Origin: Neorhodopirellula lusitana
GTDB taxonomy: Bacteria > Planctomycetota > Planctomycetia > Pirellulales > Pirellulaceae
Direction: 5' to 3'
NCBI RefSeq assembly: GCF_900182915.1
Contig: NZ_FXUG01000006.1
Coordinates: 248,001 to 312,000 of the forward strand
DNA: 64,000 bases
This document shows, piece after piece, positions 34,166-42,835 of this stretch. The position numbers and the translations under genes are program-made. The first letter of the stretch is position 1, and each line of letters starts with the position of its first letter. The notes beneath the pieces were generated by a model that saw only the letters and a program-made list of their open reading frames with translations, was not told the DNA's origin and ran no database searches.

Positions 34166-35359
34166 TTGATTCTGCACATTGACATGGATGCTTTCTATGC
34201 ATCAGTCGAACAACGTGACCGTCCTGAGTTGCGTGGCAAACCCGTCGTCGTCGGCGGCGGTTCGCAGCGGGGCGTCGTGACGGCGGCCAGCTATGAAGCA
34301 CGCCAGTACGGTATCCACAGCGCCATGCCGGGAAGACGGGCCGTTGAGCTTTGCCCGCACGCGATCTTTGTGAAATCCCGCCACGAGCACTATGCCAACA
34401 TTGGCCGCCAAGTCCGAGGAATCTTTCACCGCTACACACCGGTTGTCCAGCCATTGTCGCTCGATGAAGCGTTCTTGGATGTTTCAGGGGTCATGCGGTT
34501 GCACGGCGATGCTGAAACGATTGGGCATGCGATCAAAAACGCAATTCAAACGGAACTGCAACTCACCGCCAGTGTGGGAATCGCACCACTCAAGTTTCTG
34601 GCCAAGATCGCGTCCGATTTCGACAAGCCCAACGGATTTGTGGTCATCGGTTCAGACGACGTGCAAGCGTTTCTCGATCCACTGGAAGTGTCACGTTTGT
34701 GGGGTGTCGGTAAGGTGGGGCAGACAAAACTGACGCGGCTAGGCTACCGATATGTTCGAGATCTCCGCCAGCAATCCGCTGACAGCCTGCGCGGCCAGCT
34801 CGGCACGTGGGGCGAACACTTGTGGCGGCTTGCCAATGGTATCGATGCACGCCACGTCGTTGTCGATCATCTTGCCAAAGGAATCGGTCACGAGCGAACA
34901 TTCGAAACGGATTTGACGGATGCAGAATCCCTCACTTCCGTGATCAGTCACTTGAGCGAACAGGTCGCACGACGACTGCGATCGGCAAAACGGACTGCAT
35001 CGAAAGTGACCCTCAAGTATCGCCGGGACGATTTTAAAACATACACCCGAGCAAGAAAGCTGAGTCAGCCCACTGATTCAACCAGCGAGATTTTTCAGGT
35101 TGCCGAAACACTGTTGTTGGAAATGCGACAACGCCAGCCACGAGGCGTCCGCTTAGTGGGTGTTTCACTAGGCAGTCTCAGTGAAATTGATGCTCCCCAA
35201 CAGCTTTCTTTGTTTGCGGAAGAGAGCGGCCAGGCGAGCGAATCGAAACTGGACCGCCTGAGTGATCAAATCAGTGGCATGGTCGGCAAGAAGGGACTCT
35301 ATCGTGCGTCCAGCCACGGTTTCCTGCACGGACAACGAAAGAGGGACGATCCGTCTTAG
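34166..35359 (+). CDS. dinB: DNA polymerase IV (Y-family translesion polymerase)
   Basis: A 397-residue Y-family polymerase. The TTG start at 34166 is forced: GAGGA lies 7 nt upstream and the next in-frame ATG (34184) falls inside the catalytic motif ILHIDMDAFYASVEQ, which would be lost. Other motifs are GVVTAASYEARQYGI, the catalytic SLDEAFLDV, the helix-hairpin-helix LWGVGKVGQTKLTRLG and the little-finger domain. Near the C-terminus QQLSLFAEE is a sliding-clamp-binding motif. The enzyme copies past damaged template bases. Its stop overlaps the stop of the convergent 265-aa gene by 4 nt. Confidence 0.95.
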   Translation: MILHIDMDAFYASVEQRDRPELRGKPVVVGGGSQRGVVTAASYEARQYGIHSAMPGRRAVELCPHAIFVKSRHEHYANIGRQVRGIFHRYTPVVQPLSLDEAFLDVSGVMRLHGDAETIGHAIKNAIQTELQLTASVGIAPLKFLAKIASDFDKPNGFVVIGSDDVQAFLDPLEVSRLWGVGKVGQTKLTRLGYRYVRDLRQQSADSLRGQLGTWGEHLWRLANGIDARHVVVDHLAKGIGHERTFETDLTDAESLTSVISHLSEQVARRLRSAKRTASKVTLKYRRDDFKTYTRARKLSQPTDSTSEIFQVAETLLLEMRQRQPRGVRLVGVSLGSLSEIDAPQQLSLFAEESGQASESKLDRLSDQISGMVGKKGLYRASSHGFLHGQRKRDDPS

Positions 35360-36153
35360 GCAGGGATCAACAACTTGCGGCCGAAGCCGCCCGGTTGCTT
35401 TCCGGCCTCTTCACACAACAAGCGAATCGATCCGTGCTGAGTCGCGTTGGCCTGCAGTGACCACAATGCGGCCCCCTTGCTGGCCAGATGAAGCTGCAGT
35501 GGTTCGTCCATCGCCTGCAGAATTCGTGAGCAGAGTTCGTTCTGGTTCTTGATCGCAAGCCACAAGAATAAATCGGAATCACCGGGGGTCATCACCTCCC
35601 ACTGCGCGTCCTCGGACAGTTTTCCAATCCCGATTCCAAACTGTTGGAGCTCGTTGCGTTCGTCGTCTGATAGCTCGAGAGTCGATGACTCATCGGACAA
35701 TTGTTGATTTAAGAAGTCACGGGTCAGGTCATCTCGGTCCAGCACCGCAACGATCCTGGTGACAACGTCGGTCTTCCCTGTCACTAGGAACTCAGCCCAG
35801 CACAGGTCCATCTCGCCGGGCGACTGAATCGAGTCGGGCAGGTACTGAGCGTCGCGAATTTCTTGAGGCGGATCGAGTATCAAATCGATTGCTTGCCGCG
35901 GTGGCCCGGTTTCCTCGTTTTGCTGTTCTTGAAGTCGTTGACGAGCTTCGGGGTAGACTTCGGCAATCCGCACAAACATTAACATGATTGTCGGATTCTC
36001 GTTGAACAATTGGTGTCCGACTGCATACCGCAGGGCCATCCAAACGGATTCAGCATCGAAGCGACGATAAATGCCCGACGTCACCTCAGCAAACTTGATC
36101 GCGTCGGGGTCCGGTTCAGCTGAATCTTGGGTGGCCGTGGGAGTGTCAGACAT
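35356..36153 (-). CDS. Hypothetical protein, 265 aa
   Basis: A 265-residue acidic cytoplasmic protein with no signal peptide or membrane segment and no family I recognise. The first 15 residues are Thr/Pro/Asp-rich; the middle (FDAESVWMALRYAVGHQLFNENPTIMLMFVRIAEVYPEARQRL) is helical. Codon use and composition look like the surrounding genes, so it is probably real. It converges with dinB, sharing 4 nt at the stops, and is divergent from the CoA-binding gene. Confidence 0.72.
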   Translation of the reverse strand: MSDTPTATQDSAEPDPDAIKFAEVTSGIYRRFDAESVWMALRYAVGHQLFNENPTIMLMFVRIAEVYPEARQRLQEQQNEETGPPRQAIDLILDPPQEIRDAQYLPDSIQSPGEMDLCWAEFLVTGKTDVVTRIVAVLDRDDLTRDFLNQQLSDESSTLELSDDERNELQQFGIGIGKLSEDAQWEVMTPGDSDLFLWLAIKNQNELCSRILQAMDEPLQLHLASKGAALWSLQANATQHGSIRLLCEEAGKQPGGFGRKLLIPA

Positions 36154-36431
36154 GTTCGTTTCAATCGAGAAGGTTCAGTCGGTACGGAGTCCGTCGCTAT
36201 CGCTATTCTGAGGACGGCCACCAAGATTGCAGATCCACCGAGACTGTGGAAGAACACTCGCATTCTCGACACTCCCTTCCCGACCACACATAATCGTCAG
36301 GCCTAACTGCAATTGCGGATTCCGTGACGACTCAGGATCGCGACGATCCTGGCCGCGGCTATTCGGTTGGCGACTGTTCATGCCTTGCCATTCCATTTTA
36401 TCTAGATCCGAAAGACCTAAGAGCCCCGTCC

Positions 36432-36821
36432 ATGAGTGAGATCGCAACCTTTCTCGCAGCGAAAACCTACGCCGTTGCCGGCGCGTCCGCTCGCACGCAC
36501 AAGTACGGTTACAAAGTCTTCAAAGCGTTGCTTGGCTCCGGTCGCGAGACCTATCCGCTGAACCCCATCACGGAAGAGATTGATGGTCACAAGGCGTATC
36601 CCAGAATTGCCGAACTACCCGTCGTGCCGGAATCCCTGTCGATCATTACACCACCGGAAGTGACCCGTCAGGTTGTCGCCGACGCGATCGCTGCCGGTGT
36701 GAAGAGCATCTGGATGCAGCCCGGAGCCGAGGACGCACAGGCCAGCGAGGCGGCTCGCGAAGCCGGCATTCTTGTGATCGATGACGGAGCCTGCGTCCTG
36801 GTGTTACTCGCTCGCGAGTAG
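36432..36821 (+). CDS. CoA-binding domain protein (YccU-like)
   Basis: The start at ATG 36432 gives 129 residues covering one CoA-binding Rossmann domain: YAVAGASARTHKYGYKVFKALLGSGRETYPLNP, then a C-terminal VKSIWMQPGAEDAQASEAAREAGI and ACVLV. The family binds CoA through a succinyl-CoA-synthetase-type fold; stand-alone members have no settled function. An upstream in-frame ATG (36324) adds 36 residues that do not fit the fold. The gene is alone on the plus strand and is followed by 14-18 nt repeats. Confidence 0.9.
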   Translation: MSEIATFLAAKTYAVAGASARTHKYGYKVFKALLGSGRETYPLNPITEEIDGHKAYPRIAELPVVPESLSIITPPEVTRQVVADAIAAGVKSIWMQPGAEDAQASEAAREAGILVIDDGACVLVLLARE

Positions 36822-36871
36822 GTGCGGCCGCTATCGTTCGCTACCGTTTTGCCGCGTCTTATCGCTCGCTG

Positions 36872-36907
36872 GCATCACGAAACGACACGGCATCACGAAC
36901 CGACAAT
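36872..36907. repeat. Direct repeat, two units of 18 nt
   Basis: GCATCACGAAACGACACG at 36872-36889 is followed at once by GCATCACGAACCGACAAT at 36890-36907 (15 of 18 identical). The second copy runs into the 3' end of the minus-strand Tat protein gene, so part of that C-terminus lies in the repeat. Confidence 0.75.
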
Positions 36908-38194
36908 TTCGCGAATGTCGATCAAATGCAGTTGGCGTCCCTCGTGGTGTGGTGAGTCGATCACGACCGACTTGCCATCATTGCTGTTTCGCGGGTGCGT
37001 GTCACAACGCCACTCGCCAGTGTACTGCGTTGGCGAATGAAACTGACCTAACGAAACGACACGATTCGAAGGGACGTGATACAGGTACGGATTCTGGGTC
37101 CGAGATCCTTTCTGCGGATAGGTGTCATTGAGGATCCACTCGTTATCGGTATTTGGCACGTAGGTGTTGTGCCCATTTTGTTTCATCACCCCTTCACCCA
37201 CCGTTTGAATCTGGTCGGTTTGATCTCGAAACAGATAGAACGCCCAGGGCTTGCCAGTCGGTTTTGTCCAGGCACAGATATGCGCTGGGTCCCGCCAAAT
37301 GAAATGGGATGTGTTCCCCGAAGGATCAAGGATCGTGGGGTCACTACCATCCATTGCGACAGTAAACATGCGTGTCGTGAACCGTCCCACCGGTTCTGCA
37401 TCGGGGCCACTGCCGGTGCTTTCCCGCCAGCGATGCAAGACAATGAATCGAGAGCTATCGGGGCTAACAAGCAGGTGATTGAAGTAGTTCCATTGGTCGG
37501 CCAGCGATTTGCCTTGGTAGTTGATTCGAGCGGCATCCGCAAGCGAAAAGATCAACTCCGACTCACCCGTATCCATGTTCATCTTCCAAACACCCGAATT
37601 CTCCGGTGCTCGAAGTGTTGTGCATGGATCTTCCAGGCCAACATAGCCATACCCAGGACGCATTCGCTGAATCCTTGAAAAGTCAGCGGTGATCGCCCAT
37701 TTTCCATCTGCGCTGAGTGCGTAGATGGGGCGTGGTAATGTGCGAAGTTCCTTCGTCTTAACGTCCATCACGCGGCAAACATATTGGTCGCCTTGGCGAT
37801 CATTCCAAACGACTTCGGACTCGGACTGGGGGCGCCACTGCAGCATGCAACCTTGTTGCCATCCCCAGGCACAGCTTTTTCCCAGTCGAATCCACTGGTC
37901 ACCGTTGGACGTGTCGACCATGCCAACGCGAATCGTATCATCGGCTCGCGGGGTGCGATGTTCGAACGCCACTTGGCCTGACAGGACAAACCGATTAGTC
38001 AGGTCAAATTCAAGTTTGTCGTAATAGCCGAACCAGTGATTCAGCGGGCCATGAGTGATTTGCCGCGTTGGCGGTAGGGAGTCCGCCGCTTGAGTTCTCG
38101 CAAGTTCGGCGCGGCCAGTTCGGCCGACCGAAGCCAACGCAGTTGCCGTAACCATGGTTTTCAACGCATCCCGTCTTGTGGAATTCGCTTTCAT
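36893..38194 (-). CDS. Tat-exported beta-propeller-like protein of unknown function
   Basis: From ATG 38194 the protein has 433 residues and begins with a twin-arginine signal (STRRDALKTMVTATALASVG). ATG 38215 would add seven residues. The mature part has repeated blade-like stretches (GWQQGCMLQWRP, ALSADGKWAITADFS, LLVSPDSSRFIVLHRWR, HTYVPNTDNEWILND, DTHPRNSNDGKSVVIDSPHHEGRQLHLIDI) resembling TolB/PD40-type propellers such as those in oligogalacturonate-lyase-like proteins. Substrate and activity cannot be assigned. The Tat signal says it folds, perhaps around a cofactor, before export. Confidence 0.8.
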   Translation of the reverse strand: MKANSTRRDALKTMVTATALASVGRTGRAELARTQAADSLPPTRQITHGPLNHWFGYYDKLEFDLTNRFVLSGQVAFEHRTPRADDTIRVGMVDTSNGDQWIRLGKSCAWGWQQGCMLQWRPQSESEVVWNDRQGDQYVCRVMDVKTKELRTLPRPIYALSADGKWAITADFSRIQRMRPGYGYVGLEDPCTTLRAPENSGVWKMNMDTGESELIFSLADAARINYQGKSLADQWNYFNHLLVSPDSSRFIVLHRWRESTGSGPDAEPVGRFTTRMFTVAMDGSDPTILDPSGNTSHFIWRDPAHICAWTKPTGKPWAFYLFRDQTDQIQTVGEGVMKQNGHNTYVPNTDNEWILNDTYPQKGSRTQNPYLYHVPSNRVVSLGQFHSPTQYTGEWRCDTHPRNSNDGKSVVIDSPHHEGRQLHLIDIREIVGS

Positions 38195-38478
38195 CTGTGA
38201 TCCGTCCCTTTTCATAAAGGTCCACGCAATTGGCTATGGAGCACCCTGTCGCTCAAGTTTACCAGAACGGACCGCCGTATTTGACAAGCCAATTGAGAAG
38301 AGATGCCGGTCACTAAGTGAACAAATTGGTGCTGCGAGGACTTTGGACCTCCAGCTTAATGAGTCCAAAATATCGGTTATTGAAGACTGGTTAACCAAGA
38401 GATCACTCACATCAATGACTATTAGTAATATGTAATCCAATCATGTGATTGCTCAATCAGGAACGCCGGAGGGACTGA

Positions 38479-39134
38479 AGCCCACTGAGGGCGGCGCTCA
38501 ATCACGCCGAAGTTCGAAATCGAGCTGCGATTCTAGAGTCGCGTCTGCAGACTTTGTTGACGCAATTGCAAGTGGGCGCGTTCAGTTGTTCCAATGACGG
38601 TAAGTTCCTTGAAATCAATGACGCGATGCGAGGCATCCTGGGTTGTGCGAGCGACGAACGGGGCGGGAAATGACGTTGGCTTCTCTGTTCCCAACTCAAT
38701 CGGATGCAAAGAGTTTCTTGCATCAGACCGCGACGGCCGAAATCCCGCAGCAACTTGAGATCGAAGAGGTCGCTGATTCTGGTGAGTCGCGGATTTTTCG
38801 AGTGAATGCGTGCCGAATCCATTCCGCCGGTCATGAGCTGCGAATTGACGGACTGGTTGAGGATGTAACCGATCGCCATCGAGCGGCCGTTTTGGCTCGT
38901 GAGGCACTGCATGCTCAAGCACAGATTGAACTGTTATCGCCTCGCGAGAAGGAAGTTTTGGGCGAAGTGGTCGCTGGCGGCATGAACAAGACGATTGCTC
39001 GTCGGTTCGACATCAGTGAAAAGACAGTGGAGAGACATCGGTCTAACTTGATGAAAAAACTTCAACTTCGCAGTGTCGCGGAACTTGTGCGGCTTGCCAC
39101 CCAGGCCGAGAACGCGCCTCGAGAAGAGTCTTGA
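38479..39134 (+). pseudogene. Degraded PAS-LuxR family transcriptional regulator
   Basis: Two adjacent frames together make one protein. Frame one, open from 38479 to the TGA at 38671-38673, encodes a helix and the start of a PAS domain (LQVGAFSCSNDGKFLEINDAMRGIL). The rest of the PAS domain and a LuxR-type helix-turn-helix (LSPREKEVLGEVVAGGMNKTIA, EKTVERHRSNLMKKL) continue in another frame from about 38670. Adding one base at 38670 would join them (GGK-MTLASLF). Frame one has no good start and lacks any N-terminal receiver, so the gene is truncated as well as frameshifted. The junction also makes an ATGA stop-start overlap, so a shortened LuxR product of about 154 residues from ATG 38670 could still be made. 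Confidence 0.72.
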
Positions 39135-39853
39135 GTTCATCTCTTCGTTTTTTGACAATGAACCCAGCGTGTTGATTGTCAATGCAGCAAGTGGATTTCG
39201 ATTGAGGGAAAACCCGCGTGAGGGTTGTCCGTCACTTCCGACCTTTCACTCAGGTTCTAAGTAGCCGTGATCGATAAATCACGTTAGAAACAGAGTGCTC
39301 AAAAAACACCTGACGAACGTTGCGCAAGAAGCGCGGCCGGTGTCTAGCGACTTTCAAATAAGGACATCTGAGGGTCGCTTCATTAAGACTCATGCTTTTC
39401 GATCAACCACAATTCGGCATCGCTGGATAGCGGCAATTCTTTGTCGCGGTGCTCGCCAGAGCGTGGGAGAATCGTCAGGTCCACTGCTTGGCGACGGCAG
39501 CTACATCAAGGCGGCAAATCAGGTTAGTTCTGTCATTCGTGTTTCGGCACGGATAGACACGGTGTCCAAAGCGGCCTTCGTTGGCGCAAGCAGATACGTC
39601 GGCAATCACTTGTCGGGGCAGTCGTCTCTGCACGCCAGCGAAGGCTGCTGTTTTCTTGTCGTTTGCTGACTCATCTGGCAAGCGTTGCGGACATCATGAC
39701 GACAGAACATCAGGGTGCGCTGGAGATGATCGGGGAACCATCCACTCCGATCCTCGCGTTGGCTAGATCACCTTTCCAATCCAGGTGAAACTGCTTGGCA
39801 TTGATGCCGCGCGTGTGAAGAGTCGGATCGTCGTTTTGGGGATGCTGCTTTGC
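39135..39853. other. Gene-poor decay region
   Basis: About 720 nt between the broken LuxR gene and the DUF1501 fragment. Short open frames exist on both strands (for example 39295-39669 plus) but none shows a motif, signal peptide or convincing start. On the minus strand, codons 39731-39853 continue in the frame of the DUF1501 fragment after its stop with protein-like composition (DPTLHTRGINAKQFHLDW), which may be further debris. Confidence 0.45.
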
Positions 39854-40063
39854 TCAACTAAACAACTTAGCAATGGGTTTGCCCTGCTCCGTAATCGGAA
39901 TGGGGCGTGAGCCATCAAACAGTTCGTGCGCCGGATTGATACCGAGCGCGGCATGGACCGTGGCGTGGAAGTCGGGCACGGAAACCGGGTTTTCAGGGAT
40001 CTTTTTGCTCTGTTCGTCTGTGACGCCATACGCACCCTGATGATTCAAACCGCCGCCGGCATC
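39854..40063 (-). pseudogene. C-terminal fragment of a DUF1501 protein
   Basis: The minus-strand frame ending at the stop 39854 reads [17 protein letters not shown], then [19 protein letters not shown], and ends [13 protein letters not shown]. This is the extreme C-terminus of DUF1501 (sulfatase-like) proteins of planctomycetes, which are normally about 400-480 residues long. Only about 65 residues remain. Homology stops at about 40063, exactly where an aldolase fragment begins on the opposite strand. Confidence 0.75.
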
Positions 40064-40549
40064 ATCGTGCCGCAGGTCAACACGGTCGCGGAAGCGGGAC
40101 ACGTCGTCAGGTTCAGTCGCTACGCTCTCTGGGGCTCACGCGGTGTCGGTATTGCAAGGGCGAATGGCTACGGACTCAACTTGGCACCGTATGTCGCCTC
40201 GGACAACGACACGACCATCGTGATCGTACAGGCCGAGGATATCCACGCAGCCGACAACATCGAACCGATCGTCAAGGTTCCTGGCATCGATAGCGTTCTC
40301 GTTGGACCGTAAGACCTTTCGACCAGTATGGGACTCATCGGCCAGATCATTCATCCGGACGTGGTCGCGGCGATCGACCGCGTGACTCAGGTTTGTCAGG
40401 CGGCCAACATCGAGCGGGGCATTTTCGGCGTCACTAGCGAATCGATCCGTCCCTATCGAGATCGCGGCTTCACTCTGCTGGTGGCGGGTGTCGACACCAT
40501 CATGCTAGTTCGCGGTGCTGGTGAGAAGTTGCAGAAATTGCAATCGTAG
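40064..40549 (+). pseudogene. Truncated HpcH/HpaI-type aldolase with internal stop
   Basis: The plus-strand frame reads [46 protein letters not shown], then an in-frame TAA at 40310-40312, and continues DLSTSMGLIGQI...HPDVVAAIDRVTQVCQAANIERGIFGVTSESIRPYRDRGFTLLVAGVDTIML to 40549. This is the C-terminal half of a class II HpcH/HpaI (2-keto-3-deoxy acid) aldolase. The family has Gly-Pro-Tyr/Asn-Asp-Leu at the stop position, so TAA probably arose from a Tyr codon. The N-terminal half is missing and replaced by the DUF1501 fragment in reverse. Confidence 0.8.
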
Positions 40550-40637
40550 TTTGCCTGCAAATAGTCTGCGTTCATGATCATCTTCATGATGATGGCTTAA
40601 TCAACTTCGCGGTGATGGTGAGGATAATTGTCGCCTG

Positions 40638-41429
40638 CTAAGCCAGTTTGGCTCCGTTGGGGACGGATTGATCGGGGACGGCTAAGATGACCGATCCGTC
40701 TTCGCGATAGAATCCGACGATCAAGAACTCCGACATGAATGGCCCAATCTGTTTGGTGCCAAAGTTGAGAACACCGATGACTTGCCGGCCAACGAGTTCA
40801 TCTCGGGTGTAGTTCACCGTGATCTGAGTGCTGGTGCGTTTGCTGCCCAGGTTGGGGCCGAAATCGACAGTCACTTGGTAGGCTGGCTTGCGAGCCTTGG
40901 GGAAATCCTTGACGGATGTGATCGTTCCCGCACGCAGGTCGACCTTGTCGAACTCTTGCATGGTGATGATTCCGGACTCGTTGACTCGGCTTCCAAGTAG
41001 CATTCCGATCACCTCTTCGACGCGGCGTTCTCGCGTTTCGGGTCTCTTTGCAGCCAAAACGCCATGCATGGCGCTACGGCGTTTACCGGGTGTCCATTTC
41101 AGCCAGGCCTCCATTGCGGCATCGTTTGCCTCCAACGCGAACTGCATTTCGTTAGGCACCTCGACGACGTTGGGGTTGGCAATGTCGAAGCTGACGCCAA
41201 CCGAATCGCCAGGCATCACGCCGCATAGTTTCTGCAGCTTTTTTGAAACCATGAAGAACCACTTGCCCTTCATTGGCATCAACGCACATTCAATTCGGAT
41301 GCCGTTGACTTCGCCATCGATTCGCAACCGTTTCGATTGACTGAAGTCAAGCTTTGCGACAATGTCGTCGGGAAGACGCACCAAGTTTTCGTCGATCTTG
41401 GCATGGAAGTGATGGGGGTAGTCACTCAT
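40638..41429 (-). CDS. DUF1905/YdeI-OmdA domain fused to CsaA-type tRNA-binding domain
   Basis: From ATG 41429 the protein has 263 residues. Residues about 5-85 match DUF1905 (FHAKIDENLVRLPDDIVAKL, GKWFFMVSKKLQKLCGVMPGDSV). Residues about 100-145 match the YdeI/OmdA helical domain (ALEANDAAMEAWLKWTPGKRRSAM, RPETRERRVEEVIGML). Residues about 155-263 are a full-length CsaA chaperone-like domain with the tRNA-binding OB fold (FDKVDLRAGTITSVKDFP, VNYTRDELVGRQVIGVLNF, AVPDQSVPNGAKL). OmdA-type proteins have been linked to bacteriocin resistance and CsaA to protein export. I know them as separate proteins, so the fusion is notable. An upstream ATG (41534) adds 35 non-homologous residues. Confidence 0.88.
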   Translation of the reverse strand: MSDYPHHFHAKIDENLVRLPDDIVAKLDFSQSKRLRIDGEVNGIRIECALMPMKGKWFFMVSKKLQKLCGVMPGDSVGVSFDIANPNVVEVPNEMQFALEANDAAMEAWLKWTPGKRRSAMHGVLAAKRPETRERRVEEVIGMLLGSRVNESGIITMQEFDKVDLRAGTITSVKDFPKARKPAYQVTVDFGPNLGSKRTSTQITVNYTRDELVGRQVIGVLNFGTKQIGPFMSEFLIVGFYREDGSVILAVPDQSVPNGAKLA

Positions 41430-41517
41430 GGTGGTTTGCTGTCGAATTTGGGAAGCGTTTTCTATTAATGTAGACCGCATGACGCAATTCTTCAGCCCAC
41501 CTGCCGGATGACCCAAG

Positions 41518-42003
41518 ATGGCCTCTGCCGACAAGCGAACACTCGACTTTCATACCGGGGACGAAGTAATTGCGGAGATCCAGCGGTTAAGGAGGGACGG
41601 TTACACGAAAACGAAACAGTGGAATCTCACTCAGATTTGCGAACACTTAACTGCAACGATGGCCGGCGGAATGGACGGTTTCGGTTTTCGATTGCCATGG
41701 ATTTTGAGATCGACGATCGTCAAATGGATATTTAATCGAATGTTGCGGACGCGAAAAATGTCGAGCGGCCCAACGCTAGATCGACTGAAACCTCAATCGG
41801 AAGCCGGTCCCGACGACGACGCAGTGATTGACCACTGCATCGCTGTGGTCGAGCGGGCCCAAGGCTTCGCCGGGCCGCTGGATGATTATCCGTTTCTAGA
41901 CAACTTGAAAGTGGAAGACTGGCAACAGTTTTGTTGGATGCACGCGGGGCACCACCTCGGGTTCCTATCGCCCAATCAACCAAGCGAAAGCACGCAGCGA
42001 TAG
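41518..42003 (+). CDS. DUF1569 family protein (DinB-like fold)
   Basis: A 161-residue protein that matches DUF1569: QWNLTQICEHLTATMAGGMDGF with a putative metal-ligand His, and a C-terminal HAGHHLGFL with further His residues, as in DinB/YfiT-like four-helix metal-binding proteins. The family is common in planctomycetes and has no known reaction. It is divergent from the OmdA-CsaA fusion gene and lies 11 nt upstream of the acetyltransferase gene, so the latter two may be co-transcribed. Confidence 0.85.
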   Translation: MASADKRTLDFHTGDEVIAEIQRLRRDGYTKTKQWNLTQICEHLTATMAGGMDGFGFRLPWILRSTIVKWIFNRMLRTRKMSSGPTLDRLKPQSEAGPDDDAVIDHCIAVVERAQGFAGPLDDYPFLDNLKVEDWQQFCWMHAGHHLGFLSPNQPSESTQR

Positions 42004-42014
42004 CGAGCGATCAC

Positions 42015-42602
42015 ATGGATCCGTGTCCCTTTCGTATTCGAGTCTTTGCACCGAACGACGCTGGTAGCTGTTTGCGTCTGTTCCGGGACACCGTACACCG
42101 TGTGAACGTTCGCGATTACTCAACAACGCAGGTGAATGCCTGGGCTCCGCCGGACATGCCCGCCGAAACATGGGCCAGTCGCTTTGACAATCGGCTTGCG
42201 TATGTGGCCTGTTGGGGCGGTGTCCAGGGCGAATGCCAGCAAGTGTTACCGGACGATTTGCTGGATGATGTTCGGCACGAACGCATGGTCCACGAACGCA
42301 TCGTCGGGTTCACTGACATGACCCGGTGTGGGCATCTGGACCGTCTGTTCGTTTCCGCCGATCACCAACGCCAGGGCATTGCTCGCCAGCTTGTGGGGCG
42401 GGTACTTCAAGACGCTCGCGAATTAGGGTGTGCGAATGTAACGACCGAGGCGAGCATTACCGCGAAGCCGTTCTTTGAGGCGATGGGGTTTATCGCGATC
42501 GGGCGACAGGTGGTGGAGTGCCGCGGAGTTCAAATGTCCAATTTCAAGATGCAGCGAACCATGGATTTGGATGATGCCGAAGGTTTGGCCACGCTTGTCT
42601 AG
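42015..42602 (+). CDS. GNAT family N-acetyltransferase
   Basis: The start at ATG 42015 gives 195 residues: IRVFAPNDAGSCLRLFRDTVHRVNVRDYSTTQVNAWAP at the front, the acetyl-CoA-binding motif LDRLFVSADHQRQGIARQLVGRVLQDARELG, and VTTEASITAKPFFEAMGF in the last strand-helix unit. The opening resembles the YafP/ElaA-like group of GNAT proteins. The acceptor substrate is unknown. An insertion between about residues 70 and 95 (GVQGECQQVLPDDLLDDVRHERMV) lengthens the fold. The gene follows DUF1569 by 11 nt. Confidence 0.9.
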   Translation: MDPCPFRIRVFAPNDAGSCLRLFRDTVHRVNVRDYSTTQVNAWAPPDMPAETWASRFDNRLAYVACWGGVQGECQQVLPDDLLDDVRHERMVHERIVGFTDMTRCGHLDRLFVSADHQRQGIARQLVGRVLQDARELGCANVTTEASITAKPFFEAMGFIAIGRQVVECRGVQMSNFKMQRTMDLDDAEGLATLV

Positions 42603-42835
42603 CATGGGAACCCCGCGTTTCTGCACTTGACTCCCCTGCGGGCTCGACCTATCGTTGATCGTAGAAGTGCGATAAAGGTTTTGGATCTGCTTCAGTTATC
42701 GGTCCCGAGCAGTCGAAGTTAATACAGTCGCGGGATTTGTTAACGAGGGCAATGAACGCAAAAGCTTCCTAGCCTGTATCGTCCTTCGTCGATGTGCAGT
42801 TTTGGGTGTGGAATCCATTCTCTGAAGGAGTTGAA

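Noticed and set aside
38660..38675. Programmed -1 frameshift in the PAS-LuxR gene
   Set aside because: The bases at the junction (GGC GGG AAA TGA) do not form a slippery heptamer that lets both tRNAs re-pair, so a mutation is more likely.
39295..39669. Plus-strand open frame of 124 codons
   Set aside because: No motif, poor start and mixed composition in a zone of gene debris; kept only as part of the decay region.
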